From Variovorax sp. HW608 (GTDB lineage Bacteria; Pseudomonadota; Gammaproteobacteria; Burkholderiales; Burkholderiaceae_C): 64,000 nt of DNA. Position 1 is the stretch's first letter. Every line of letters starts with the position of its first letter. A program made the position numbers and the translations under genes. Below the pieces are notes generated by a model that was not told the DNA's origin, did no database searches, and saw only the letters and a list, made by a program, of their open reading frames with translations. The stretch lies in contig NZ_LT607803.1 of the NCBI RefSeq assembly GCF_900090195.1, forward strand, positions 2,604,001-2,668,000. Direction: 5' to 3'. Positions 32,951-41,128 of this stretch are shown piece by piece.

Positions 32951-32993
32951 CTAGGCAAAACAAGTTGATTGTTCAACTTGTTTTGCCTAGAGT
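32951..32993 (+). promoter_or_regulatory. P450 promoter overlapped by a perfect 40-bp palindrome
   Basis: Left arm CTAGGCAAAACAAGTTGA (32951-32968), spacer TTGT, and right arm 32973-32990 form an 18-bp perfect inverted repeat. A -35 TTGATT (32965-32970) and a -10 TAGAGT (32988-32993) are 17 bp apart, with the palindrome covering the -35 and the whole spacer. The gene starts 31 bp after the -10. This is the position expected for a repressor; the MarR-type protein encoded two genes downstream is the best candidate. No T-run follows, so it is not a terminator. Confidence 0.7.
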
Positions 32994-33024
32994 GAAGGCC
33001 TCAACCCACGAAAGGACCGGAGAC

Positions 33025-34224
33025 ATGGAAGCCGTCGCCACGAACATCCCCCTCATCGACATCGACCCGTTCAGCGACGAGATGATCGATGAGCCCTACT
33101 CGATGCACGAGATCGCACGCGAGGCCGGGCCGGTCGCGTACATCCCCAAGTACGACCTGCACGTTGTCGCCCGACACGCGCAGGTGCAATCGGTGCTGAC
33201 CAATTGGGAGACCTTCATTTCCTCCGCCGGCGTGGGCCTTGCCAACTTCAGGCACGAGGCGCCCTTCCGGCCGAAGAGCCTCCTGCTCGAGGCCGATCCG
33301 CCGGATCACACCGTCGTGCGCACCGTGATCTCGCGCGTCCTGTCTCCCAAGACGATCCAGCAGCTGCGCGAGCTGTTCGAGAGCGAGGCGGAGGCGATGT
33401 TCGATCGCCTGCTGCAAAAGGGAAAGATCGAGGCCGTGAAGGATCTCGCCGAGTACTTCCCGCTCAAGGTCTTTCCGGATGCGGTGGGCCTGGAGTCCGA
33501 GGGAAGAGACAACCTGCTCCTGTACGGGGACATGGTGTTCAATGCGCTCGGCCCGCGCAACGAGCTCTTCGAGCGTTCGATGGAACGGTTCAAGCCCGTG
33601 TCGTCGTGGATCATGGACCACTGTGAGCGCAAGGCGCTGCGCCCCGGCGGATTGGGTCATCTGATCTACCAGGCCGCCGACACGGGCGAGATCACCCAGG
33701 AACAGGCGCCGATGCTGGTGCGCTCGTTCCTCTCGGCCGGCGTCGACACGACCATCAACGGCATTGCCAACGTGCTGTTGACGCTCGCGCGCCACCCTCA
33801 TGAATACGCCAAGCTGCACGCCAACCCTGCCCTCGCCCGCCAGTCCTTCGAGGAAGGCCTGCGCTACGAGTCGATCGTGCAGACCATCTTCCGCACCACC
33901 TCGCGTGCCGTCGAGATCGAAGGGGCACGGATCGGCGAAGACCGCAAGGTGCTTGCCCTGCTGGGCGCGGCGAACCGCGACCCGCGCAAGTGGCCGGATC
34001 CGAACCGGTTCAACATCGAGCGCAATCCGGTCGGGCACGTCGTCTTCGGCGCCGGCATCCACGGCTGCGTCGGCCAGGTGATCGCGCGCATGGAGGGAGA
34101 GATCGTGCTTCGAACCCTGGCACGCAGGGTCAAGCGCGTCGAGCTGTCGGCGCCCCATGTGCGGCACCTGAACAACTCGCTGCGCGCCATGCGAACGCTC
34201 CCCCTGCAATTGACTCCCGCCTGA
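33025..34224 (+). CDS. Cytochrome P450
   Basis: The 399-aa soluble P450 has the I-helix AGVDTT at 238-243 (oxygen activation), ExxR at Glu277-Arg280 and the heme loop FGAGIHGCVG with Cys348 as thiolate ligand. It is a class I bacterial enzyme that would take electrons from the [2Fe-2S] ferredoxin encoded 13 bp downstream and hydroxylate or O-demethylate a small molecule. The ATG at 33025 is chosen for CGGAGAC just upstream; an in-frame start at 32965 lies in the operator and is unlikely. No ferredoxin reductase gene is adjacent. Confidence 0.93.
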   Translation: MEAVATNIPLIDIDPFSDEMIDEPYSMHEIAREAGPVAYIPKYDLHVVARHAQVQSVLTNWETFISSAGVGLANFRHEAPFRPKSLLLEADPPDHTVVRTVISRVLSPKTIQQLRELFESEAEAMFDRLLQKGKIEAVKDLAEYFPLKVFPDAVGLESEGRDNLLLYGDMVFNALGPRNELFERSMERFKPVSSWIMDHCERKALRPGGLGHLIYQAADTGEITQEQAPMLVRSFLSAGVDTTINGIANVLLTLARHPHEYAKLHANPALARQSFEEGLRYESIVQTIFRTTSRAVEIEGARIGEDRKVLALLGAANRDPRKWPDPNRFNIERNPVGHVVFGAGIHGCVGQVIARMEGEIVLRTLARRVKRVELSAPHVRHLNNSLRAMRTLPLQLTPA

Positions 34225-34237
34225 ACCCGGATCGAAG

Positions 34238-34561
34238 ATGCCCATCGTTCACGTCACCCTGCCGAGCGGGAAGCCGACCGAACTCGAGGTCGAGGCAGGC
34301 TCGACCTTCATGCGGGCCGCCGTCGACGCCGCCACCGACGGCATCATCGGCGAATGCGGAGGTGCCGCCATGTGCGGCACCTGCCATGTGCTCGTGCACG
34401 CCGACTGGCTCTCCCGACTGCCTGGCATGAGCCAGAACGAAGACGAACTGCTCGACTGCACGGCGGCGGCGCGGCAGCCCAACAGCCGGCTGGGCTGCCA
34501 GTTGCGGATCACCGCGGACCTGGACGGCTTGCAGCTCACGCTTCCGGATCGCCAACGCTAG
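34238..34561 (+). CDS. [2Fe-2S] ferredoxin, putidaredoxin type
   Basis: The 107-aa ferredoxin has Cys40, Cys46, Cys49 and Cys87, the Cys-x5-Cys-x2-Cys-x37-Cys pattern of adrenodoxin/putidaredoxin. It passes single electrons to the P450 upstream. MSQNEDELLD is the acidic helix that docks the partner in this family. The two genes form one unit 13 bp apart, and the MarR-type regulator follows 33 bp later. Confidence 0.93.
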   Translation: MPIVHVTLPSGKPTELEVEAGSTFMRAAVDAATDGIIGECGGAAMCGTCHVLVHADWLSRLPGMSQNEDELLDCTAAARQPNSRLGCQLRITADLDGLQLTLPDRQR

Positions 34562-34594
34562 CGCCCGCAGCGAGGGCCCGAAAAGACGCTAGTC

Positions 34595-35290
34595 TTGCGG
34601 GATGTACATTTCCCAACAGCATCCGTGACACCCCGCAAAGCGACGAAGCTCAACGCCCGATCATCCTTGCAGGCATCGCCCGCCGGCCCGGTTCTGGACC
34701 TCAATCGCTACGTCCCCGGTCTCCTCACCCTCATTGCCAGCAACCTCTCGGGCGGTGCGTCCAGCGCCTACCTCTCGCTGTATGCCATCGGCATCGAGAC
34801 CTGGCGTGTGATGGTGATGCTGGCCAACGAGGGCCGGGTGACGGCCCAGCGCATCGTGCAACTGCTCGACGCCGACAAGGGCGCCATCTCCAGGACGCTC
34901 AAGACCATGCAGGAGAGAGGCCTCGTCGAGTTCGAACCCGACGAAAGCGACGGCCGGTTGCGTCACTTCGTTTTCACGCCCGAGGGCCGTCAGCTGCACG
35001 ATCGAATCATCCGCCTTGCGCTGCTGCGGGAAACCGCAGCGATCTCGGTGCTGTCCGACAAGGAGGTGGAAACACTGAGGGACCTGCTTCGGCGCGTCTA
35101 CGTGAACCTGCCGAACGTCGAGAAGGCGACGGCTCAATTCAGTCGCGACGAACGGGAAGCCCTGGGCCTGCCGGCCGACGGCCCTCCGCTGCGGCGCCGC
35201 GGCGGCCCGGGAGCCGCCGAGCGCACGACGAAGTCGACTCCGGGCGCTAAAAGCCGATCTGCGAACAGAAAGCGCGCAACTCGTCGCTGA
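34595..35290 (+). CDS. MarR-like winged-helix regulator
   Basis: The protein is up to 231 aa. A winged helix (TWRVMVMLANEGRVTAQRIV, then KGAISRTLKTMQERGLVEFE and DGRLRHFVFTPEGRQLHDRI) is flanked by helices as in MarR dimers. The C-terminal 35-40 residues are Arg/Gly/Lys-rich and look disordered, longer than usual for the family. No ATG starts the frame: TTG at 34595 or GTG at 34625 are the options, and neither has a strong SD. It probably represses the P450 promoter at 32951-32993. Its last 44 bases overlap the convergent epoxide hydrolase gene. Confidence 0.8.
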   Translation: MRDVHFPTASVTPRKATKLNARSSLQASPAGPVLDLNRYVPGLLTLIASNLSGGASSAYLSLYAIGIETWRVMVMLANEGRVTAQRIVQLLDADKGAISRTLKTMQERGLVEFEPDESDGRLRHFVFTPEGRQLHDRIIRLALLRETAAISVLSDKEVETLRDLLRRVYVNLPNVEKATAQFSRDEREALGLPADGPPLRRRGGPGAAERTTKSTPGAKSRSANRKRATRR

Positions 35291-36407
35291 ACGCCCGAGG
35301 CTCTTCCAATGCGGCAAAGTGGCCGCCCGCGGACATTGGCGTCCATCGTTCGATCGCATAGGCACGCTCGGCCACGGGCCTGGGCGGATAGGGAATGAAT
35401 TCCGCCGGAAAGCACGCAACGCCCGTCGGCACCTCCACGCGCGGGATCCGCGCCCCCATCGGGCTTTCTTCCGCGCGTCCGCGGTACATCCAGATCGAGG
35501 ATCCCACGGCGTCGTTGAGCAGGTAGAGCATCAGGTTGGTGATCAGGGTATCGCGCGAAAAGCGGCTGTCGATGTCTCCGTGCGTGTCGCCCCAGGAACG
35601 AAACTTCTCGCACACCCAAGCGGCAAAGCCCAGCGGACTGTCGGCCAGCGCGAGGGCCACGGTCTGGGGCTTGGTGCTTTGAATCGCGAAGTAGCCGAGT
35701 TCCGATGCTCTGACCTTCGCGACGCGCGCGTGGTAGGCCTGTTCCTCCGCACTGGGCTGCTCCGGCGGCGAGAACACCCAGCTGGGCAGCATGTTCAGAT
35801 GAATGCCTCTCGTCACGTCGGCGTGGTCGATGCCCAGCCAACTCGTGACCGCAGCGCCCCAGTCGCCACCTTGCGCAACGAACTCCCGCAAGCCGAGCAC
35901 GTCCACCATCAGCCGCCGCCAGACTTGCGCGACGGCGCGCGGCCCCATGGGACGTGCCGGCCGTCCCGAGAAGCCATAACCCGGCAGGCTCGGGATGACC
36001 AGGTCGAAGCCCTCGTGCTCCGCGCCGCCATGAAGCGCAGGAAAGGCCAACTGCTCGATGCACCCCTGGAACTCGAGGACCGAGCCGGGCCATCCGTGCG
36101 TCAGCAACAGGGGACGCGAGCGCGCGGACGATCCCTTCACGTGATAGAAGTGGATCTCCAATCCATCGACCTCTGCGCGGTATTGGGGCCAGCGATTGAG
36201 TTCCCGCTCCGCCGCCCGCCAGTCGTAGCGCGAGATCCAGTACTGGACCAGGCCGCGCAGCCAGGCCGCATCGGTTCCGTAGACCCAGTCGACGTCATCC
36301 GCGGGGGCGCTTGCCCAATGGGCGCGCGCCAGCCGCTCGCGGATGCGGTCGACCGCCTGCTGCTCGACGTCGACAAGAAACGGCTTCAGTTCGACAGGCG
36401 ATCCCAT
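35247..36407 (-). CDS. Epoxide hydrolase (EHN-domain alpha/beta hydrolase)
   Basis: The 386-aa protein has an N-terminal EHN segment (about 6-115), the oxyanion motif HGWPGS at 104-109, the nucleophile Asp182 in GGDWGA, and the catalytic His363 in GGHFAALEEP. Juvenile-hormone-type and limonene-related epoxide hydrolases share this layout. It would open an epoxide to a diol with water, possibly one made by the nearby P450. It is the last gene of the unit aldehyde dehydrogenase, GMC oxidoreductase, epoxide hydrolase. Confidence 0.9.
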   Translation of the reverse strand: MGSPVELKPFLVDVEQQAVDRIRERLARAHWASAPADDVDWVYGTDAAWLRGLVQYWISRYDWRAAERELNRWPQYRAEVDGLEIHFYHVKGSSARSRPLLLTHGWPGSVLEFQGCIEQLAFPALHGGAEHEGFDLVIPSLPGYGFSGRPARPMGPRAVAQVWRRLMVDVLGLREFVAQGGDWGAAVTSWLGIDHADVTRGIHLNMLPSWVFSPPEQPSAEEQAYHARVAKVRASELGYFAIQSTKPQTVALALADSPLGFAAWVCEKFRSWGDTHGDIDSRFSRDTLITNLMLYLLNDAVGSSIWMYRGRAEESPMGARIPRVEVPTGVACFPAEFIPYPPRPVAERAYAIERWTPMSAGGHFAALEEPRAFSDELRAFCSQIGF

Positions 36408-36419
36408 GGGTCGAATCGG

Positions 36420-38075
36420 CTAAGCGAAAGCCGCCTCCGGCGTTTGCGGTGCCACACCCATTGTGGCCCGATCCTTGCCAAGAATGAACGCCGACACACG
36501 CTCGCCGATCATCATGGTGGGGGCGCTGGTGTTGCCGCCAACGATGTTCGGCATGATCGAGGCGTCTGCAACCCGCAGGCGATCGACGCCATGCACTCTC
36601 AGGGCCGAATCGACCACGGCCCCCGCATCGGACGCGGGCCCCATCTTGCAGGTCCCGACCGGGTGATAGACCGTCGACAAGGTGGCACGAATCGCGCGTT
36701 CGAGCTCTTCATCGGACTGCACCCGCTCGCCCGGCGTGCGTTCGGTGCCCAGCATGGCCCGGATCGGACCCTGCGCGAGGATGCGTCGCGTTTCCCGTAC
36801 GCCGGCGATCAAGGTCCTGACCTCTTCCTTGTCCTCCAGGAAGGCCGGATGGAGCACGGGCTGTGTCGTGGGGTCCGAAGAGCTCAGCGACAGCCAACCC
36901 CGGCTCCTGGGACGCAGGAGCGACACCAGCAGCATGATGCCGTGCTCGCGCGGAATCGCACGCGCGGTCCCTTTCAGGCCGGCCAGCAGAGTGACCTGGA
37001 TGTCAGGCCGATCCAGCTCAGGGCTGGTGCGGAAGAATCCGCCCCCTTCGGCCGCGTTCGAGGCCAGCATTCCGCGGCGCGCGAAAAGGTACTGCAGCGG
37101 ACTCGCCACCACACGGGGCAAGGACTGCCACGACAGGGCATAGGCGGTGGCGCTGTCGTCGATCATGGCGATCGGGACGGACGGATGGTCCTGGAGGTTC
37201 CGTCCCACGCCGGGCAGTTCCTGGACCACGCGAATGCCATGGCGCTGGAGCTCCTGCGACGCTCCGATGCCCGAGAGCATGAGCAAGTGAGGCGAGTTGA
37301 TGGCGCCGCCGGCCAGGATCACCTCCTGTGACGCAGTCAGGACCTCGCGAACGCCGGCCCTTGTCACGGTGACACCCGTGGCGCGCCCCTTCGACAACTC
37401 GACGCGCTCGACGAAGCACTCCGTGAGCACGGTCAGATTGGGGCGTGACATCACGGGGTGCAGGAACGCGCGCGAGCTCGACAGGCGCGTGCCGTTTCGC
37501 TGATTGACATCCCAGACGCCAAAGCCGTCTTGCTGCGGGCCGTTGAAGTCGTCGGTTTCGCGGTGCCCGGCAGCGACTGCGGCAGCGACGAAGGCCTTGG
37601 TCAAAGGGTTGACGGCCCGAGGCTGCTGCACGTCGAGTTCCCCGTCGCGTCCGTGGAACGCGCCATCGCCGAAGCGCCGTCGTTCCTGGCGCTTGAAGTA
37701 GGGCAACACGTCATCGAAGCCCCAGCCGGCGTTGCCCTCTGCGAGCCAACCGTCGTAGTCGCTGCGATGTCCGCGGATGTAGACGGAGCCGTTCACGGAG
37801 CTGCATCCTCCCAGCATCTTTCCGCGCGGGCACGGGATAGCGCGACCGCCCACGCCGGCGCCGCCGGTGAACTCATACTGCCAGTTGTACTTGGCATGGG
37901 GGAGCAGGAACACGTTCCCGATCGGCAGCGTGGCCTTCACATTGGTCGGGAAGCCGAGATCGGAAGGACCCGCTTCGATCAATGCAACGCGAACGGACGG
38001 GTCGGCCGAGAGCCGGTTGGCGATGACGCAGCCGGCGGAACCGGCGCCCACGATGATGTAGTCGAAGCCCTTCAC
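36420..38075 (-). CDS. GMC family oxidoreductase (choline dehydrogenase-like)
   Basis: The 551-aa flavoprotein has the N-terminal FAD motif YIIVGAGSAGCVIANRLS, the GMC signature GGCSSVNGSVYIRGH, a second signature AGGAINSPHLLMLSGIG, and the C-terminal active-site regions VYHPVGTCKMG and VGGNTSAPTMMIGER. It oxidises a primary alcohol to an aldehyde. The aldehyde dehydrogenase gene directly upstream (10-bp gap) would take it on to the acid. The start is a GTG at 38075, supported by the FAD motif beginning six residues later; the SD is weak. Confidence 0.93.
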   Translation of the reverse strand: MKGFDYIIVGAGSAGCVIANRLSADPSVRVALIEAGPSDLGFPTNVKATLPIGNVFLLPHAKYNWQYEFTGGAGVGGRAIPCPRGKMLGGCSSVNGSVYIRGHRSDYDGWLAEGNAGWGFDDVLPYFKRQERRRFGDGAFHGRDGELDVQQPRAVNPLTKAFVAAAVAAGHRETDDFNGPQQDGFGVWDVNQRNGTRLSSSRAFLHPVMSRPNLTVLTECFVERVELSKGRATGVTVTRAGVREVLTASQEVILAGGAINSPHLLMLSGIGASQELQRHGIRVVQELPGVGRNLQDHPSVPIAMIDDSATAYALSWQSLPRVVASPLQYLFARRGMLASNAAEGGGFFRTSPELDRPDIQVTLLAGLKGTARAIPREHGIMLLVSLLRPRSRGWLSLSSSDPTTQPVLHPAFLEDKEEVRTLIAGVRETRRILAQGPIRAMLGTERTPGERVQSDEELERAIRATLSTVYHPVGTCKMGPASDAGAVVDSALRVHGVDRLRVADASIMPNIVGGNTSAPTMMIGERVSAFILGKDRATMGVAPQTPEAAFA

Positions 38076-38085
38076 GAGCGAACCG

Positions 38086-39579
38086 CTAAGAGTCCAGCTT
38101 GACCATCACGGCCTTGGTCTCGAAGTACTCCTGCATGTGTTCGTTTCCTGACTCGCGCCCGAAGCCGCTCATCTTGTAGCCACCGAAGGGAACGGCGGGG
38201 TCGAGGACCTGGTAGCAGTTGACCCAGACGGTGCCGGTGCGCAGCCCTTTGGCCACACGATGCGCGTTGTTGAGATCGCGGGTCCAGACACCGCCGCCCA
38301 GGCCGTACTCGCTGTCGTTGCCGCGTGCGATCACCTCCTCGACCGTGTCGAAGGGAAGCGCCGCCGCCACCGGCCCGAAAATCTCTTCGCGCGCAATGCG
38401 CATGTCGTCGCGCACGTCGACAAACAGGGTCGGCGGCACGAAGTAGCCCTTGGCGAGGGCACCCTCGGTCAGGCGCGCGCCGCCTGCCAGGGCACGCGCA
38501 CCCTGTGCCTTGCCGATCTCGAGGTAGCTGCACACGCGCTCGAGCTGTTCCGCAGAGACCACGGGGCCCATCTGCGTCGCCTCATCCAGCGGGTCGCCGA
38601 CCCGGATCGACTTGGCAAACGCAGCGACCCGTTCCACGAACTCGTCGTAGATCGGCCGCTGCACGAACATGCGTGTGCCGGCGCTGCAGATCTGCCCCGA
38701 GTTCATGTACACGGCCATCGCGGCGCCGGCGACCGCACTGTCCATGTTGGCATCCGCGAACACCACATTGGCGGACTTGCCGCCGAGCTCCATGGACAGG
38801 CGCTTCAGGTTGCCCGCCGAAGCCCGCACGATCTTGCGACCGACGTCGGTCGACCCGGTGAAGGCGACCTTGTCGACGCCCGGGTGCTCGGCCAATGCCG
38901 CACCCGCATCCCCGAGGCCGGTGACCACGTTCACCACGCCGTCTGGAATGCCCGCTTCGGCGCAGAGCTGCGCCAGGCGCAGTGGCGACAGCGGCGCCTG
39001 CTCCGCGGGCTTGAGGACAACGGTACAGCCGGACGCCAGCACCGGGCACAGCTTCCAGATCGCCATGCCGATCGGACCATTCCACGGGTTGATCGCGCCG
39101 ACCACGCCCACCGGTTCCTTGAGCGTGTAGGTCAGCGATTCATGCGGCATGAAGGAACTGTCGATGGTCTCTCCATGCGTGGAGGTCGCGAGGCCCCCGT
39201 AGTAGCGCAGAAGCGCCCCGGCGCGCTTGCGCCCGAGCGTGGTGCGCGAAATGGGCGCCCCGAGATCGAGCGTATCCAGGAGCGCGAGTTCGTCGTAGTT
39301 GCGCTCGATCAGGTCCGCCAGCCGCAGCATCGCCTGCTGGCGGTCGGCCGGACGCCAACGGCTCCAGGGCCCCTCGAAGGCGCGCCGCGCCGCCTTGACG
39401 GCGATGTCGATGTCCTCGGCGGACCCTTGCGCGACCTCGGCAAGCACTTTCCCCGTCGCCGGGTTGATGGTCTGGAAGGTCTTGCCCGAGCGCGCTGGCA
39501 CGGGCTTGCCATCGATGAACAGAAGCTTGGGGCCGTTCGAGAGAAAGGGCACAAGCGGCGGCGTGCTGATTGGTTGCAT
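38086..39579 (-). CDS. NAD(P)-dependent aldehyde dehydrogenase
   Basis: The 497-aa enzyme has the complete aldehyde dehydrogenase signature: Glu264 in LSMELGGKSANVV and the nucleophile Cys298 in NSGQICSAGTR, with the 34-residue spacing usual for the family, and INPWNGPIGMAIWKLCPVLASG for cofactor binding. It oxidises an aldehyde to a carboxylic acid. It is the first gene of the three-gene minus-strand unit, and a candidate GntR operator (39624-39638) lies 44 bp upstream of its start. Confidence 0.95.
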   Translation of the reverse strand: MQPISTPPLVPFLSNGPKLLFIDGKPVPARSGKTFQTINPATGKVLAEVAQGSAEDIDIAVKAARRAFEGPWSRWRPADRQQAMLRLADLIERNYDELALLDTLDLGAPISRTTLGRKRAGALLRYYGGLATSTHGETIDSSFMPHESLTYTLKEPVGVVGAINPWNGPIGMAIWKLCPVLASGCTVVLKPAEQAPLSPLRLAQLCAEAGIPDGVVNVVTGLGDAGAALAEHPGVDKVAFTGSTDVGRKIVRASAGNLKRLSMELGGKSANVVFADANMDSAVAGAAMAVYMNSGQICSAGTRMFVQRPIYDEFVERVAAFAKSIRVGDPLDEATQMGPVVSAEQLERVCSYLEIGKAQGARALAGGARLTEGALAKGYFVPPTLFVDVRDDMRIAREEIFGPVAAALPFDTVEEVIARGNDSEYGLGGGVWTRDLNNAHRVAKGLRTGTVWVNCYQVLDPAVPFGGYKMSGFGRESGNEHMQEYFETKAVMVKLDS

Positions 39580-39623
39580 GGGTGCTTGGGAGTGAAGAGA
39601 CCTGCAACGATCAATGTACGTAT

Positions 39624-39638
39624 ATTGGGTGAACCATT
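39624..39638. promoter_or_regulatory. Operator ATTGGG-n3-ACCATT, putative GntR site
   Basis: ATTGGGTGAACCATT keeps the right arm ACCATT intact and differs from the 27793 site at two left-arm positions. It lies in the 147-bp gap upstream of the aldehyde dehydrogenase, GMC oxidoreductase and epoxide hydrolase unit. The rest of this gap holds no gene; it is unusually AT-rich for the region just around this site. Confidence 0.45.
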
Positions 39639-39726
39639 GAATTCAAAAGATCGAATGGCTATCCAAAAACCGGAAGTCTCAAGGCGACCGCACCGCCAGA
39701 CAGGTCCGGCCGCCCCCGGACCGGGC

Positions 39727-40989
39727 TCAGATCCAGGGGGCTTCGATCATCGGCCTGCGACTGGCGGCCTCGCCGAGACCCGCCGAGGCCACCCGCAGGA
39801 GATCCAGAAAGCGCCGCTGCGCACCGGTGGGCCGCCAGCTGTATCGCATGGTGGCCCCGATCGTGGGCATGCTGCCGGCCAATGGCTCGCCGATCCGCGC
39901 GAGCAGGCCGCTGCGAATCTGGAGCGCCACCTGGTCGGGCATCGCCAGCGTCAGCATGTCGCTGCTGGTGAGCAGCCGGCCGATGATCATGATCGAGCCG
40001 CACTCGACGGGGATTTGCGGCCGCTTCCCGGGAAACAGGCGCTCCCATTCCGCGCGCAGCGGCGAGGTCTCGGGGGCGATGATCCATGGGTACGAGGCGA
40101 GCGTTCGATGGGACGGATTTCCCTTGCCGACGAGAGCATGCTGATGTCCGGCCACGATGACGGGCGCCTCGGTGTAGAGCGGCGAGTACGCAAGATCCGG
40201 AATCTCTCCTTCCGGCAATTCGCCCACGATGAGATCGATCACGCCATCGCGCAGGGACTCGACGAGTTCGCCCCAGTTTCCCTCCAGCACGCGAAAGCTG
40301 GCGGGGAACTTCTCCGCCACCATCAACGACATGGCCTCCGGCACGAGGAATGCCCGAGCGAGCGGCGTGGTGCCGATCGAGATCGTCGGGTTCTCCGGGT
40401 CCAGGCCGAGCTCGGACAACGCTGCCTGCAGCTCCTTGATCGCCAGCCAGCAGCTGCGCGCAAAGCGGCGGCCCCCGAAGTTCATGTGCACGCCCCGGCC
40501 TCGGCGCTCGACGAGCTTGCGGCCGAGCGCGTCCTCGAGTTCGCGCACGGCGCGATGCACCGCTGCCTGCGACAGGCCCAGATCGGTGGCGGTCGCCGCA
40601 AAGCTGCCAGCCTTCGACAGGCCAAGGAATGCGCGCAGTTGCGTCATCGTCAGCCGGCGATCGGGCTCGAAGTCCACGCCCGCGACCAATCGGCTGCCAG
40701 CCGTCAGATGTCGCATGCCCGCGGCGGCCCGTTCGAGAACGAGCTCCCCCGCCGCGGTCGGCACGATGCCCTCGGATCGGCGCTCGAACAGCACTGCCCC
40801 GAGTTGGCTTTCCAGCTTCAGGATCCCCTGGGTCAGCGCAGGCTGACTCAGGCTGACGGCCATCGCGGCCGCGCTGATGCTTCCATGCTCATGGACCGCG
40901 ATCAACCCGCGCACATGTCGCAGATTCAGATGAAAGACGTTCGTCATTCCACCCGTCGCCTGGGCGGCTTTGCGATGCGGCTGATCCAT
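39727..40989 (-). CDS. LysR family regulator with two tandem HTH domains
   Basis: The 420-aa protein has two complete LysR winged-helix domains in a row: residues 22-81 (GSISAAAMAVSLSQPALTQG) and 113-173 (GSFAATATDLGLSQAAVHRA), each with its linker start, followed by one LysR effector domain beginning ENPTISIGTTPLA. Ordinary LysR proteins have one HTH and about 300 residues, which accounts for the extra 110. A start at 40947 (MTNVFHLNLRH) is equally possible. It is divergent from the VanA-type oxygenase operon, which it probably controls. Two DNA-binding heads could bridge or enlarge the operator. Confidence 0.9.
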   Translation of the reverse strand: MDQPHRKAAQATGGMTNVFHLNLRHVRGLIAVHEHGSISAAAMAVSLSQPALTQGILKLESQLGAVLFERRSEGIVPTAAGELVLERAAAGMRHLTAGSRLVAGVDFEPDRRLTMTQLRAFLGLSKAGSFAATATDLGLSQAAVHRAVRELEDALGRKLVERRGRGVHMNFGGRRFARSCWLAIKELQAALSELGLDPENPTISIGTTPLARAFLVPEAMSLMVAEKFPASFRVLEGNWGELVESLRDGVIDLIVGELPEGEIPDLAYSPLYTEAPVIVAGHQHALVGKGNPSHRTLASYPWIIAPETSPLRAEWERLFPGKRPQIPVECGSIMIIGRLLTSSDMLTLAMPDQVALQIRSGLLARIGEPLAGSMPTIGATMRYSWRPTGAQRRFLDLLRVASAGLGEAASRRPMIEAPWI

Positions 40990-41128
40990 GCTTCGAGACT
41001 GGCTGTAGCGGAGGAAACTATATCTCAGCCGATGCGAGACTTCCGGTTATTGAATGGAGAACGGTCCCTTTGAATCCCGCTCCGGGGCGCCCAAACCTAA
41101 GATCCATCGCAGTCAGTTGGAGACAACA

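Noticed and set aside
32951..32990. The long palindrome as a rho-independent terminator for the GntR or flavoprotein genes.
   Set aside because: No T-run follows on either strand, and it overlaps a good promoter directly upstream of the P450 gene.
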